Part shown: positions 35,475 through 43,782 of the stretch, piece by piece
Position numbering within the stretch: the stretch's first letter is position 1
Layout: each line of letters starts with the position of its first letter
NCBI GenBank assembly: GCA_964397045.1
Contig: CAYNHF010000053.1
Coordinates: forward strand, 1-64,000
Source of the DNA: CAYNHF01 sp964397045
Lineage (GTDB): Bacteria > Actinomycetota > Acidimicrobiia > Spongiisociales > UBA5794
Length of the DNA stretch: 64,000 nt
Direction of reading: 5' to 3'
Notes under the pieces: model-generated
What the model was told of the DNA's origin: nothing
Databases searched by the model: none
Seen by the model: only the letters and a program-made list of their open reading frames with translations
Position numbers and translations under genes: made by a program

Positions 35475-36143
35475 TTACCGCAGACTCGAGATGGTCGCGA
35501 TGACGTTTGCCGTGCGCTCCTCGAGGGTTCCCCAGTCTGCCTCTGCCACCAGGTCCTTGCTCACGAGCTTGGAGCCGATGCCAACGCACGGAACCCCTGC
35601 CTCGAACCAAGCGGTGAGTGAATCTCGAGTGATGTCCACTCCGCCGGTCGGCATCAGGAGCGCCCAGGGGCACGGCCCGCGAACCGACTTGACGAACGCG
35701 GGACCTCCGACCAAGCCACCGGGGAATATCTTCACGATCTCGCAACCCAGTTCGTGGGCAAGGGTGATTTCCGTCGGTGATGCGCACCCTGGTGAATAAG
35801 CGACCTTCCGCCGGTTACAGACCTCGGCCACCCTACGGTCGAGGGCCGGTCCCACGACGAAGTTGGCACCGACGTTGATGTACGTCCCTGCGGTGATGTC
35901 GTCGATGACCGAGCCCACCCCGAGGATCACATCGGGGTGTTCCGACGAGCAATACCTTTCCAGCTCCGAGAAGACTTCGAAAGCATGATCTCCCCGATTC
36001 GTGAACTCGATCGCTCGCGCCCCTCCCCGGCTCAATGCGTCGATGATGGACCGGGCGGTTGCGACATCTCCGTGGTGAAAGACGGGTATCACTCCAACCT
36101 CGATGATCGTGTTGAGCACCGTCAGTCTCGCGAATCTCGCCAT
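35475..36143 (-). CDS. kdgA/eda: KDPG/KHG aldolase
   Basis: This 222-residue class I aldolase has the catalytic glutamate region AIEFTNRGD, the Schiff-base lysine in EIVKIFPGG, and LMPTGGVDITRDSL, the Eda motifs. It splits 2-keto-3-deoxy-6-phosphogluconate to pyruvate and glyceraldehyde-3-phosphate, or hydroxyoxoglutarate. It is first in the operon with kdgK. CGGAGACGAG precedes the ATG, and a CG-centred palindrome lies 29 bases further upstream. Confidence 0.9.
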   Translation of the reverse strand: MARFARLTVLNTIIEVGVIPVFHHGDVATARSIIDALSRGGARAIEFTNRGDHAFEVFSELERYCSSEHPDVILGVGSVIDDITAGTYINVGANFVVGPALDRRVAEVCNRRKVAYSPGCASPTEITLAHELGCEIVKIFPGGLVGGPAFVKSVRGPCPWALLMPTGGVDITRDSLTAWFEAGVPCVGIGSKLVSKDLVAEADWGTLEERTANVIATISSLR

Positions 36144-36171
36144 CTCGTCTCCGGTCGTCTCGATGGATTGA

Positions 36172-36181
36172 CGAACGTTCG
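36172..36181. promoter_or_regulatory. CG-centred palindrome before kdgA
   Basis: CGAACGTTCG is a perfect 10-bp palindrome sharing the GAACGTTC core with the site at 9547-9558. It lies in the 60-base gap between the sulfurtransferase stop and the kdgA start and may be a second operator of LacI-1. Confidence 0.45.
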
Positions 36182-36203
36182 CTCCAAGCGGAACACGCCG
36201 ACC

Positions 36204-37061
36204 CTAGCGAGGTGCGTCGGACCAGCGTTCGATCGGGAAGCCGATGATGCTTCCCCACTCGGTCCAACTCCCGTCGTAGACACGTACGTTCGCCCTGCCC
36301 AGGATGTGGGTGAGCACGAACCAGCCGAGCGCGGCGCGGTGACTGAGCCGGCAGTAGGTGACGATATCGCCCTCCTTCCCGACCCCAACGGCCTCGAATT
36401 GCTCCTGCAACTGGTCGGGCGGGAGCAAGGCACCGTCGGCGTCCAACAATTGCTCGAAGAAGAGATGGCGTGCTCCTGGGATGTGGCCGCGGCGCTCTGC
36501 TCCGTGATCGAATGCCAGCCAGGGCGGGGAGACCCGCTCGCCGCGGTACTCCTCCGGTGAGCGCATGTCGATCACGAGCGGGCCACCGCCGCCGAGGCCG
36601 GCGCGGACCTCGTCGCGGCCGATGCGAGACTTTGCATGTACCTTGCCCGGGGCGAGTCCGCCGACGGTCTGCTCGGGGTTTGCGCTCGTGAGGGGTCGTT
36701 GCTCTGCCAGCCAGGTGCGTCTTCCGCCATCCACGAGGCGACAGCGGGCCTCCTGGCCGGCCATGGTCAACACCCAGTAGGCATAGGCGGCGAACTGGAA
36801 CGGGTCGCCCACCAGCGCAATGGTGGTGTCCTCTCCGACTCCGAGCGCTCCGAGCCTGTTCGCCATCAGCTCGGGCGATGGAAACTCGCGGTCGTTGTCT
36901 TCCCAGAGGAGATCCTTCCAGTACACGAAGTGGGACCCTGGGATGTGTTCGGAGCGGTAGGCAGCCTCATCAGGCGGGTTGATGGACACCTCGAGGATCA
37001 CGACGGCAGGATCGCTGAGGTGTTCCTGGAGCCACTCGGCGGAAACCAGAGGGCTGCTCAC
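36204..37061 (-). CDS. tandem-rhodanese sulfurtransferase
   Basis: This 285-residue protein holds two rhodanese domains. The second carries the active-site loop TYCRLSHRA (Cys-Arg-Leu-Ser-His-Arg); the first is inactive, as usual. HIPGSHFVYWKDLLWEDN and HIPGARHLFFEQLL are the domain signatures. The loop CRLSHR differs from thiosulfate-type CRKGxT and mercaptopyruvate-type CGSGVT, so donor and acceptor are unknown. GTG start follows GAGGAGG; divergent from the hydrolase gene. Confidence 0.87.
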   Translation of the reverse strand: MSSPLVSAEWLQEHLSDPAVVILEVSINPPDEAAYRSEHIPGSHFVYWKDLLWEDNDREFPSPELMANRLGALGVGEDTTIALVGDPFQFAAYAYWVLTMAGQEARCRLVDGGRRTWLAEQRPLTSANPEQTVGGLAPGKVHAKSRIGRDEVRAGLGGGGPLVIDMRSPEEYRGERVSPPWLAFDHGAERRGHIPGARHLFFEQLLDADGALLPPDQLQEQFEAVGVGKEGDIVTYCRLSHRAALGWFVLTHILGRANVRVYDGSWTEWGSIIGFPIERWSDAPR

Positions 37062-37203
37062 GCCATCGCCTCCTCTTCGTTGAGCGCGAGCTTACCCAGG
37101 GGGAAGACGGGTGCTCTCGACGGTGGCTGACGGCACGGGCGACCGGCGGCGTAGTGTGGTGTCCCCGCACCGCCACCGAAGGATTCGATTCGACCGAGGC
37201 ACC

Positions 37204-38136
37204 ATGGATCAAAGAGACGTCAGCATTTCATCCGGCGATATCACACTTGCCGCCACTCTGGCGACCCCCGGCGGTGATGACCCTCCCGCGGCCTTGCTGA
37301 TCGCCGGGTCGGGCCCGCTCGACCGCGACGGCAACTACGACAAGCTACCTCTGTCCGTCAGTCGGGATCTCGCCGGCGTACTCGACGACGCAGGGTGGGC
37401 CTCCTTGCGGTTCGACAAGCGCGGGGTAGGTAACTCTGGTGGTGACTACCTGTCGGCAGGCATGGGCGATGAACTCTCGGATGTGACCGCGGCGTATCGC
37501 TGGCTGGTGGGCCAACCCGCCATCGGTCCGGTTGTTGCCATCGGTCACAGTGTTGGCGCTCTGTTTGCTGCCGAACTGGCCGCGTGGGAGCAGGATCTGG
37601 CGGGTGCCGTCCTGCTCGCCTACACACTGAAGACCGGCGAGGAGACCCTGCGTTGGCAGGCGGACGAGATTGCCAAGACGGTGCCGGGGTGGGCGAAGAG
37701 TCTGCTGAAGGTGTTCAGGACGAGCATCAACAAACAGCAGTCGAAGGCCATCACCAAGATCGGGAGCAGTACGGAGGACGTCGTTCGGATCCAGGGGCAG
37801 AAGATCAACGCCAAGTGGATGCGCGAGTTCATTGCCTACGACCCGGAGCCCGTTCTGCGCGCGACCAAGGTCCCGTTGCTGGCGATTATCGGGGAGAAGG
37901 ACGTCCAGGTGGATCCCAGTGACCTGGGTGCAGTCGCGAATGTTGCCGGGAGTCGTGCCGACACATTTGTGGTCGAAGATGTCGACCATATTCTGCGATA
38001 CGAACCCGCAGCAATCTCGAACCCGAAGAAGTACAAGTCTCAGCTCGAGAATCCAATCGATCCGAGGGTGGTCACAGCCATCACGAGTTGGCTCGAGGCT
38101 CTGCTGACAGACGAGAAGGATGCGCCAGCCGGGTAG
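37204..38136 (+). CDS. alpha/beta hydrolase
   Basis: This 310-residue alpha/beta hydrolase has nucleophile elbow GHSVGA, oxyanion strand IAGSGPLDRDGN, acid residue in IIGEKDVQVDPSD and catalytic histidine in EDVDHILR. The pattern (DKLPLSVSRDLAGVLDDAG, RFDKRGVGNSGG) matches serine hydrolases of the dienelactone/acyl-peptide type. CGAGG lies 4 bases before the ATG. Substrate unknown; no operon partner except possible read-through to the next gene 68 bases away. Confidence 0.83.
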   Translation: MDQRDVSISSGDITLAATLATPGGDDPPAALLIAGSGPLDRDGNYDKLPLSVSRDLAGVLDDAGWASLRFDKRGVGNSGGDYLSAGMGDELSDVTAAYRWLVGQPAIGPVVAIGHSVGALFAAELAAWEQDLAGAVLLAYTLKTGEETLRWQADEIAKTVPGWAKSLLKVFRTSINKQQSKAITKIGSSTEDVVRIQGQKINAKWMREFIAYDPEPVLRATKVPLLAIIGEKDVQVDPSDLGAVANVAGSRADTFVVEDVDHILRYEPAAISNPKKYKSQLENPIDPRVVTAITSWLEALLTDEKDAPAG

Positions 38137-38204
38137 CAGCGCCAGGTCGCACAGGCGAACCTGCGAGTCTGAGTAAACGGGGGCATCGCTATGCTCCCGC
38201 GGCG

Positions 38205-40097
38205 ATGAACCAGGGCCACTCGAACGCCGCTGGGATCAGTCGGCGGTGGGTTCCGATGATGGCGGGCATGTTCGTCTCGTTCGCGATCGTGCTCGCGGGA
38301 TGTTCGCAGCCCAGCACCACCCACACCCTCGACGACTGCGTTCCAAGCCACCCGGAGGGACACTCCGTTGCCCGTATCTGGGACGAAGCGCTCCTCAACG
38401 CGGTGCGCCGTGATTTCCCCGCTCCCACGGTTCATGCTCGCAACCTCTTCCATACGTCGGCCGCGATGTGGGACGCCTGGGCTGCATACGATCCAGTTGC
38501 GGCGGGCTACTTCGTCACCGAAAAACACGAGGCAGAGGATGTCGCGACCGCGCGTGAGGCGTCCATCAGCTACGCGGCCTACCGTCTGCTCCTCCATCGG
38601 TACTCGATTGCCACCGGATTGGAGGAGACCTTTTCCGAACTCGCCGAGACGATGGAGAGCCTCTGCTACCGAATCGATTACGTCTCGACTGAGGGCTCCT
38701 CCCCTGCGGCGTTTGGCAACCGGATCGCGGCGACGATCATCGAAGCCACCAGGGAAGACGGCTCGCTCGAACCCGAGCGGTACGCCGCAGACGACTACCG
38801 CCCGGTCAACGAACCGATGGTGGTCTCCGAGCCCGGAACGACCCTCCGTGATCCGAACCGCTGGCAGCCGCTGGCGCTCGAGGTGCAGATTGCGCAAAAC
38901 GGTCTTCCCGTCCCCGGGAGCGTCCAGACCTTCGTGGGCCCGAATTGGGGGTATGTGGAGGGCTTCGCGCTGGCGGCATCGAGCGATGGGGTCCCACTGG
39001 ACCCCGGCGCACCTCCGTATCTCGACGACCCGATCACTGATGCCGAGTTCAGAGACGCCGCGGTCGACGTTGTCCGTTTCAGCGCCCTGCTCGATCCTGG
39101 GGCGTCGACCAGGCTCGATATCGGTCCCGGCGGCCGCGGTAGCAGCACGGTTGGGACAGACGATGGAACCGGGCATGCTGCGAATCCGGTGACCGGCCTG
39201 CCGTACGCGCCGAACGTCGCGCTGCACGGGGACTACGGGAGGGTCATTGCCGAGTTCTGGGCAGACGGGCCGGAGTCGGAGACACCGCCCGGCCATTGGA
39301 ATACGCTGGCGAACGCGGTGGCAGACACCCCCGGCATGTCGCTGCGCATCGGCGGAGTGGGGCCCGAAGTTGATCGGCTCGAGTGGGATGTGAAGCTCTA
39401 CTTCGCGCTAAATGGTGCCGTACACGACGCCGCGATCGCCGCTTGGGGGGCAAAGGCCCACTACGACTACGTGCGACCGATCTCGATGATCCGATTCATG
39501 GGTGGCGCCGGACAGTCGACGGACCCTGCCGCACCGGCATACGATCCGCACGGCCTGCCGCTCGAGCCTGGTGTGGTGGAACTGATCACGGCTGAGTCGA
39601 TCGCAGCCGGGGAACCCCACGAACATCTTGCCTCGTACCTCGGGGAGATCGCCGTCCGTTCCTGGCGTGGCAATCCGGAGGATCCGGCTGCGGAGGCAAG
39701 CGGGGTTGACTGGATTCGTGCAGTCGAGTGGGTTCCATACCAGCGCCCTTCATTCGTCACGCCTGCCTTCGCCGGTTATGTATCCGGACACAGCGCCTTC
39801 AGCCGAGCAGGTGCTGAGGTGCTCACCGCGATCACCGCGGACGAGTACTTCCCAGGTGGGTTGTTCGAGTGGAAGGTTGTGCAGGGCGGGCTGTTGCACG
39901 AAAACGGTCCGTCGGACGATGTCACGCTCCAGTGGGCCACGTACTACGACGCCGCAGACGAGGCCGGCATCTCGCGGCTTTACGGGGGGATCCACGTAGC
40001 TGCAGACGACTACCGCGGCCGGGTGATGGGGGCGACCGTGGGACAAGAGGCGTGGGAGAGGGCCGTTCGCTATTTCGACGGCTTGTTATCGAGCTGA
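38205..40097 (+). CDS. vanadium-dependent haloperoxidase/PAP2-like lipoprotein
   Basis: This 630-residue lipoprotein has a signal segment ending FAIVLAGC (residues 14-33). Its C-terminal half carries the vanadate/phosphate site of the acid phosphatase-haloperoxidase superfamily: KAHYDYVRP (K-x6-RP), YVSGHSAFS (Pro of PSGH replaced by Val), and SRLYGGIHVAAD (SR-x5-H-x3-D). The arrangement and length fit vanadium haloperoxidase-like proteins more than small phosphatases; an actual activity is not shown. There is no ribosome-binding site at 38205, so the start may be further in (38257 or 38269 ATG). Confidence 0.82.
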   Translation: MNQGHSNAAGISRRWVPMMAGMFVSFAIVLAGCSQPSTTHTLDDCVPSHPEGHSVARIWDEALLNAVRRDFPAPTVHARNLFHTSAAMWDAWAAYDPVAAGYFVTEKHEAEDVATAREASISYAAYRLLLHRYSIATGLEETFSELAETMESLCYRIDYVSTEGSSPAAFGNRIAATIIEATREDGSLEPERYAADDYRPVNEPMVVSEPGTTLRDPNRWQPLALEVQIAQNGLPVPGSVQTFVGPNWGYVEGFALAASSDGVPLDPGAPPYLDDPITDAEFRDAAVDVVRFSALLDPGASTRLDIGPGGRGSSTVGTDDGTGHAANPVTGLPYAPNVALHGDYGRVIAEFWADGPESETPPGHWNTLANAVADTPGMSLRIGGVGPEVDRLEWDVKLYFALNGAVHDAAIAAWGAKAHYDYVRPISMIRFMGGAGQSTDPAAPAYDPHGLPLEPGVVELITAESIAAGEPHEHLASYLGEIAVRSWRGNPEDPAAEASGVDWIRAVEWVPYQRPSFVTPAFAGYVSGHSAFSRAGAEVLTAITADEYFPGGLFEWKVVQGGLLHENGPSDDVTLQWATYYDAADEAGISRLYGGIHVAADDYRGRVMGATVGQEAWERAVRYFDGLLSS

Positions 40098-40327
40098 TCG
40101 CATACCGTTGTGCGAGAGGCTTGGCTGTGCTGGTGGGGCTTCGGGACCGGATCGCAGAGCGCCGTTCGAGCGCAAGACGGAGACCTATACCAGCAGAATC
40201 CTGTCAAAGGTATTGTGCGTTTCCGAAAGTCGCCCTAGCATCCCCCCTCGGCGGTCCCGCCCAGCGGCAGCACGTCCTGTGTAGCCCACCGGGAAGAGTA
40301 CCTCCAATTCCAGTTCATCAAGGAAGG

Positions 40328-41530
40328 ATGAGTCCTTTGCGCAAAGCAACTATCTGGCTGGCAATGCTGCTGGCCCTGGCGATCGTCGCCGCCGCATGTG
40401 GCGATGACGACACCGAAACGACTACGACCGCAGCGGCTGCGGGCGGAGATGAAACGACGACAACCGAGGCCATGGCGGACGCCGGTCCGGTCTGGGTCTT
40501 GCTCCCCGACAGCGCCAGCTCCCCCCGGTGGGAGGCTGACGACCGCCGCTTCTTCGGTGAAGCCTTCACGGAAGCCGGTATCGAGCACACCATCGTGAAC
40601 GCTGAGGGCGACGCGGCAACGCAGCAGGCCCAGGCCGAACAGGCGATTGCTGCCGGTGCCAGCGTCATCGTGTTGACCAGCCTCGATCCCGGATCAGGTG
40701 GCGCCATCATCGATGCCGCCAAGGCTGAGGGCATTGCTGTGGTCGAGTACGACCGCTTCAACACCGGTTCTTCCGGCGGCGCGGTCTACGTGAGCTTCGA
40801 CAACGTGGCAGTTGGCGCCACGATGGCCTTGACTCTCGAGCCGTTCATCGACGCGGTCGGCGGCACGCCGCGCGTCGTCATGCTGAACGGCGGCGAGGAA
40901 GACAACAACGCCTTCCTCTTCCGTGACGGCTACAACGCTACCGTTGAGGCCAAGGTCGCCGCAGGCGAGTGGGAACTGGTCGCAGACCAGCACGTACCCG
41001 GCTGGGGCGCCGACGGCAACGGTGTGACCATCATGGAGCAGATCCTGGTGGCGGCCGACAATGGTGTCGACGCCGTCTTCGCGGCGAACGACAACCTCGC
41101 TCAGCAGGCGATAACGGCACTCCAGTCCGCCGGACTCGACGCCACGACGATCCCGATCAGCGGGCAGGACGCGTCTGCCGGCGGTATGCAGAACATCGCG
41201 CTGGGTCTCCAGACGATGACCGTCTACAAGCCGATCGAGGCGGAGGCCAAGGTTGCGGCAGCCGTAGCGCTGAACCTGCGTGACGGCGGCGACGGCAGCA
41301 CGGGCGTTACGGTCCCCGGCTTCGAATTCACCGTCATCGGCATCGACTCGGCAGACGGCAAGCCGGCGGCGCTCGGCGGCGACGGTGTGGTGCCTTACAT
41401 CGCACTCGTGCCGATCGGCGTCGTTGTTGAGAACATTGCCGACACGGTAATCGTCGACGGTTTCCGGACCGTCGACGAGATCTGTGAAGGCGATGTCGCC
41501 GCGACCGAGTGGTGTACGGCGAACGGCTGA
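40328..41530 (+). CDS. sugar ABC importer binding lipoprotein, XylF-like
   Basis: This 400-residue lipoprotein has a signal ending LAIVAAAC, a Thr-rich linker ending TTTTEA near residue 47, and a periplasmic-binding fold type I of the ribose/xylose class (QAEQAIAAGASVIVLTSLDP, VFAANDNLAQQAITALQ, IPISGQDASAGGMQNI). It would deliver a pentose or related sugar to the permease. AAGGAAGG abuts the ATG at 40328; TTG at 40337 with better spacing is an alternative. The 230-base upstream gap shows no clear operator. Confidence 0.9.
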   Translation: MSPLRKATIWLAMLLALAIVAAACGDDDTETTTTAAAAGGDETTTTEAMADAGPVWVLLPDSASSPRWEADDRRFFGEAFTEAGIEHTIVNAEGDAATQQAQAEQAIAAGASVIVLTSLDPGSGGAIIDAAKAEGIAVVEYDRFNTGSSGGAVYVSFDNVAVGATMALTLEPFIDAVGGTPRVVMLNGGEEDNNAFLFRDGYNATVEAKVAAGEWELVADQHVPGWGADGNGVTIMEQILVAADNGVDAVFAANDNLAQQAITALQSAGLDATTIPISGQDASAGGMQNIALGLQTMTVYKPIEAEAKVAAAVALNLRDGGDGSTGVTVPGFEFTVIGIDSADGKPAALGGDGVVPYIALVPIGVVVENIADTVIVDGFRTVDEICEGDVAATEWCTANG

Positions 41531-41532
41531 TC

Positions 41533-41566
41533 ACCCGGTTGACAAACCGGGTTGTCTCAGGACAAC
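41533..41566 (+). other. overlapping small hairpins after the binding protein gene
   Basis: ACCCGGTT (41533-41540) / AACCGGGT (41545-41552) and GTTGTC (41551-41556) / GACAAC (41561-41566) are two perfect stems sharing their border, with 4-base loops. They sit directly before the strong terminator. Confidence 0.6.
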
Positions 41567-41569
41567 AGG

Positions 41570-41605
41570 AAGTGGGGGCGCCCGGCCGGGTGCCCCCACT
41601 TTTGT
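41570..41605 (+). terminator. strong terminator or attenuator between binding protein and ATPase genes
   Basis: AAGTGGGGGC (41570-41579) pairs with GCCCCCACTT (41592-41601), extended inward through a G-T pair and CCC/GGG, followed by TTTTGTC. It is an intrinsic terminator inside the importer operon, expected to reduce transcription of the ATPase and permease. Confidence 0.8.
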
Positions 41606-41646
41606 CTTGGCGCCCGGACGAGTGTCACCACTATTGTCCTGGCGCC
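41596..41646 (+). repeat. 19-base direct repeat in the operon spacer
   Basis: Copies at 41596-41614 and 41628-41646 (consensus CCACTWTTGTCYTGGCGCC) differ at 2 of 19 bases and start 32 bases apart. The first includes the terminator's T tract. Possibly a duplicated regulatory or processing site. Confidence 0.6.
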
Positions 41647-41674
41647 GAAGGTCCGAGAAAGGGGCTTTGAAACC

Positions 41675-42460
41675 ATGTCGGAAACGCCACTGATGGAGTG
41701 CAGGGGAGTATCGAAATCCTTCGCTCAGGTCCAAGCGCTCCTGGACGTCGACTTCGAGGTCCGTCGCGGTGAGGTGATGGCCCTGGTTGGCGACAACGGT
41801 GCCGGCAAGTCGACGCTCATCAAGTGTATTGCCGGCATCTACGCCTTCGACGACGGAGAGGTTCGCTTCGAAGACCAGACGGTCCATATCCACGGTCCCC
41901 GCGAATCCGCCGCCCTTGGTATCGAAGTGGTTTACCAGGACCTCGCCCTAGCGGACAACCTCGATGTGGTGGCGAACATGTTCCTCGGCCGGGAAGAGAC
42001 CAGGGGCGGCTACATGCTCGACGAGCCGACGATGGAGGGCGCCTCTCGGGCCACCCTCGACAGCCTCTCGGTCACCACCCTGCAGTCGGTGCGTCAGGCG
42101 GTTGGTGGACTGTCCGGTGGCCAGCGCCAGGCCGTTGCGGTTGCCAAGTCTGTGATGTGGAACTCAAAGCTGGTAATCCTTGACGAGCCGACTGCGGCTC
42201 TTGGGGTGGCACAGACGCGTCAAGTGCTGGAGTTGGTGAGGCGGCTGGCCGACCGGGATCTCGGTGTGGTGATCATCTCGCACAATCTCCACGACGTCTT
42301 CGAGGTCGCCGACCGAATTACGGTGTTACGACTCGGCCAAGGGGTGGCGGTGCTCAACCGTGAGGAAACGACCCAGCAGGAAGTGGTGCATGCCATTACG
42401 GCCGGAACCCTCACATCTGTGCCCGGCATGGTGACCGCAGAGCCGGAGGTAACCGAGTGA
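41675..42460 (+). CDS. sugar ABC importer ATPase, single-domain (FrcA/XylG-like)
   Basis: This 261-residue ATPase has Walker A GDNGAGKST, signature GGLSGGQRQAVAVAKSV, Walker B LVILDEPTAALGVAQT and IISHNLHDVFEVADRI. The pattern is that of the sugar CUT2 class, but with a single ATPase domain instead of the tandem form of RbsA. AAAGGGG lies 10 bases before the ATG. It overlaps the permease by 4 bases. Confidence 0.92.
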   Translation: MSETPLMECRGVSKSFAQVQALLDVDFEVRRGEVMALVGDNGAGKSTLIKCIAGIYAFDDGEVRFEDQTVHIHGPRESAALGIEVVYQDLALADNLDVVANMFLGREETRGGYMLDEPTMEGASRATLDSLSVTTLQSVRQAVGGLSGGQRQAVAVAKSVMWNSKLVILDEPTAALGVAQTRQVLELVRRLADRDLGVVIISHNLHDVFEVADRITVLRLGQGVAVLNREETTQQEVVHAITAGTLTSVPGMVTAEPEVTE

Positions 42461-43782
42461 CTGACAAAGACCCGGGGCAGGACCTCGATCCGGCAGACTC
42501 CGAAGCCGCCCCTGCAGGCGAAAGCGCCAAGGGCGCAGATCACCCAATGATTCCTGCGGCGACCCCAGGAACCGACGCGGCGGCGAACTCCACGCTGTCC
42601 GGGTACTTCCAACTCTGGGTGGAGCGACTGCGAGCGGGTGAGCTGGGGGCGTTGCCGATCGGTTTGGGGTTGCTGATCATCATCGTGACGTTTGGCATTC
42701 TCGACGACACGTTCTATTCAGCTCGCAACTTCACCAATCTCCTGCTGCAGATGGTGGTCTTCGCGACCATTGCGATCGGGGTCGTCTTCGTCCTTCTCAT
42801 CGCCGAGATCGACCTGTCGGTTGCCTTTGTCAGCGCGGTAGGTGGTGTCATCATGACGCTGCTGCTGCGCCCAGACAGTCCGGGATGGCCTTGGTGGGCC
42901 GCGATCGGCTTTGCGCTCCTCATCACCACGGCCATCGGCTGGGCCCAGGGCATGGTGATCACGAAGGCCGGGGTGCCATCATTCGTCGTGACCCTGGCCG
43001 GGTTCCTCATTTGGTCCGGGGTCGTGCTGATCCTGACCACGGGAGCGACCAACATCGGCACGATTCGTATCCAGGACGACTTCGTCATCGGGATCGCGAA
43101 TGCATTCCTTTCCGACACCTCCGGCTGGATTCTCGCCGGTGTGGTAGTGCTCGGCTTCCTTGGCGTCAACCTGTGGACTGTTTACAGTCGCGGCAAGCGA
43201 GGCCTGCCGACCAAACCACCCAGCGTGATCGCACTCCAGACGGTCGGACTGGCCGTCGTGACGTTCGGTGCGGTGTACTACGCCAACTCCGACCGCGGGG
43301 TGCCGCGGGGGACGGTGCTCCTCATCGTGTTGCTGCTGGTCTGGTCCTTCGTGGCATCGCGCCTCCGGTTCGGGCGCCACGTCTACGCCATCGGCGGCAA
43401 TCCGGAGGCGGCGCGACGTGCCGGCATCAACGTCGATCGGGTACGTGTGCTCGTCTTCATGATCAGCGGCCTGATGGCAGGGGTCGGCGGCATCATTTTC
43501 GCCTCACGGCTGAGATCCGTGTCGACGGCCCAGGGTGGCGGGAACTTGCTATTACTCGTGATTGCATCTGCCGTCATCGGTGGCACCAGCCTGTTCGGCG
43601 GGCAGGGCCGTGTGATTTCGGCGCTGCTCGGTGCGCTCGTCATCGCGTCGATCCAGAACGGCATGGACCTGCTCGGCCTCAATTCGGGAACGAAGTTCGT
43701 CATCACCGGCCTTGTCTTGCTCGGCGCGGTGCTGATCGATGCCTGGGCGAAGAAGCGCCGGACGGCTGTGGGTGTTGGCTAG
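42457..43782 (+). CDS. sugar ABC importer permease, XylH-like
   Basis: This 441-residue permease has a 60-residue hydrophilic N-terminal tail and about ten to eleven membrane segments. The CUT2 permease signatures are VFVLLIAEIDLSVAFV, VTLAGFLIWSGVVLIL and FGRHVYAIGGNPEAARRAGI. The length (over 400) matches XylH rather than RbsC. GTG start overlaps the ATPase stop (GTGA). It ends inside the start region of the CRTAC1 gene. Confidence 0.92.
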   Translation: MTDKDPGQDLDPADSEAAPAGESAKGADHPMIPAATPGTDAAANSTLSGYFQLWVERLRAGELGALPIGLGLLIIIVTFGILDDTFYSARNFTNLLLQMVVFATIAIGVVFVLLIAEIDLSVAFVSAVGGVIMTLLLRPDSPGWPWWAAIGFALLITTAIGWAQGMVITKAGVPSFVVTLAGFLIWSGVVLILTTGATNIGTIRIQDDFVIGIANAFLSDTSGWILAGVVVLGFLGVNLWTVYSRGKRGLPTKPPSVIALQTVGLAVVTFGAVYYANSDRGVPRGTVLLIVLLLVWSFVASRLRFGRHVYAIGGNPEAARRAGINVDRVRVLVFMISGLMAGVGGIIFASRLRSVSTAQGGGNLLLLVIASAVIGGTSLFGGQGRVISALLGALVIASIQNGMDLLGLNSGTKFVITGLVLLGAVLIDAWAKKRRTAVGVG

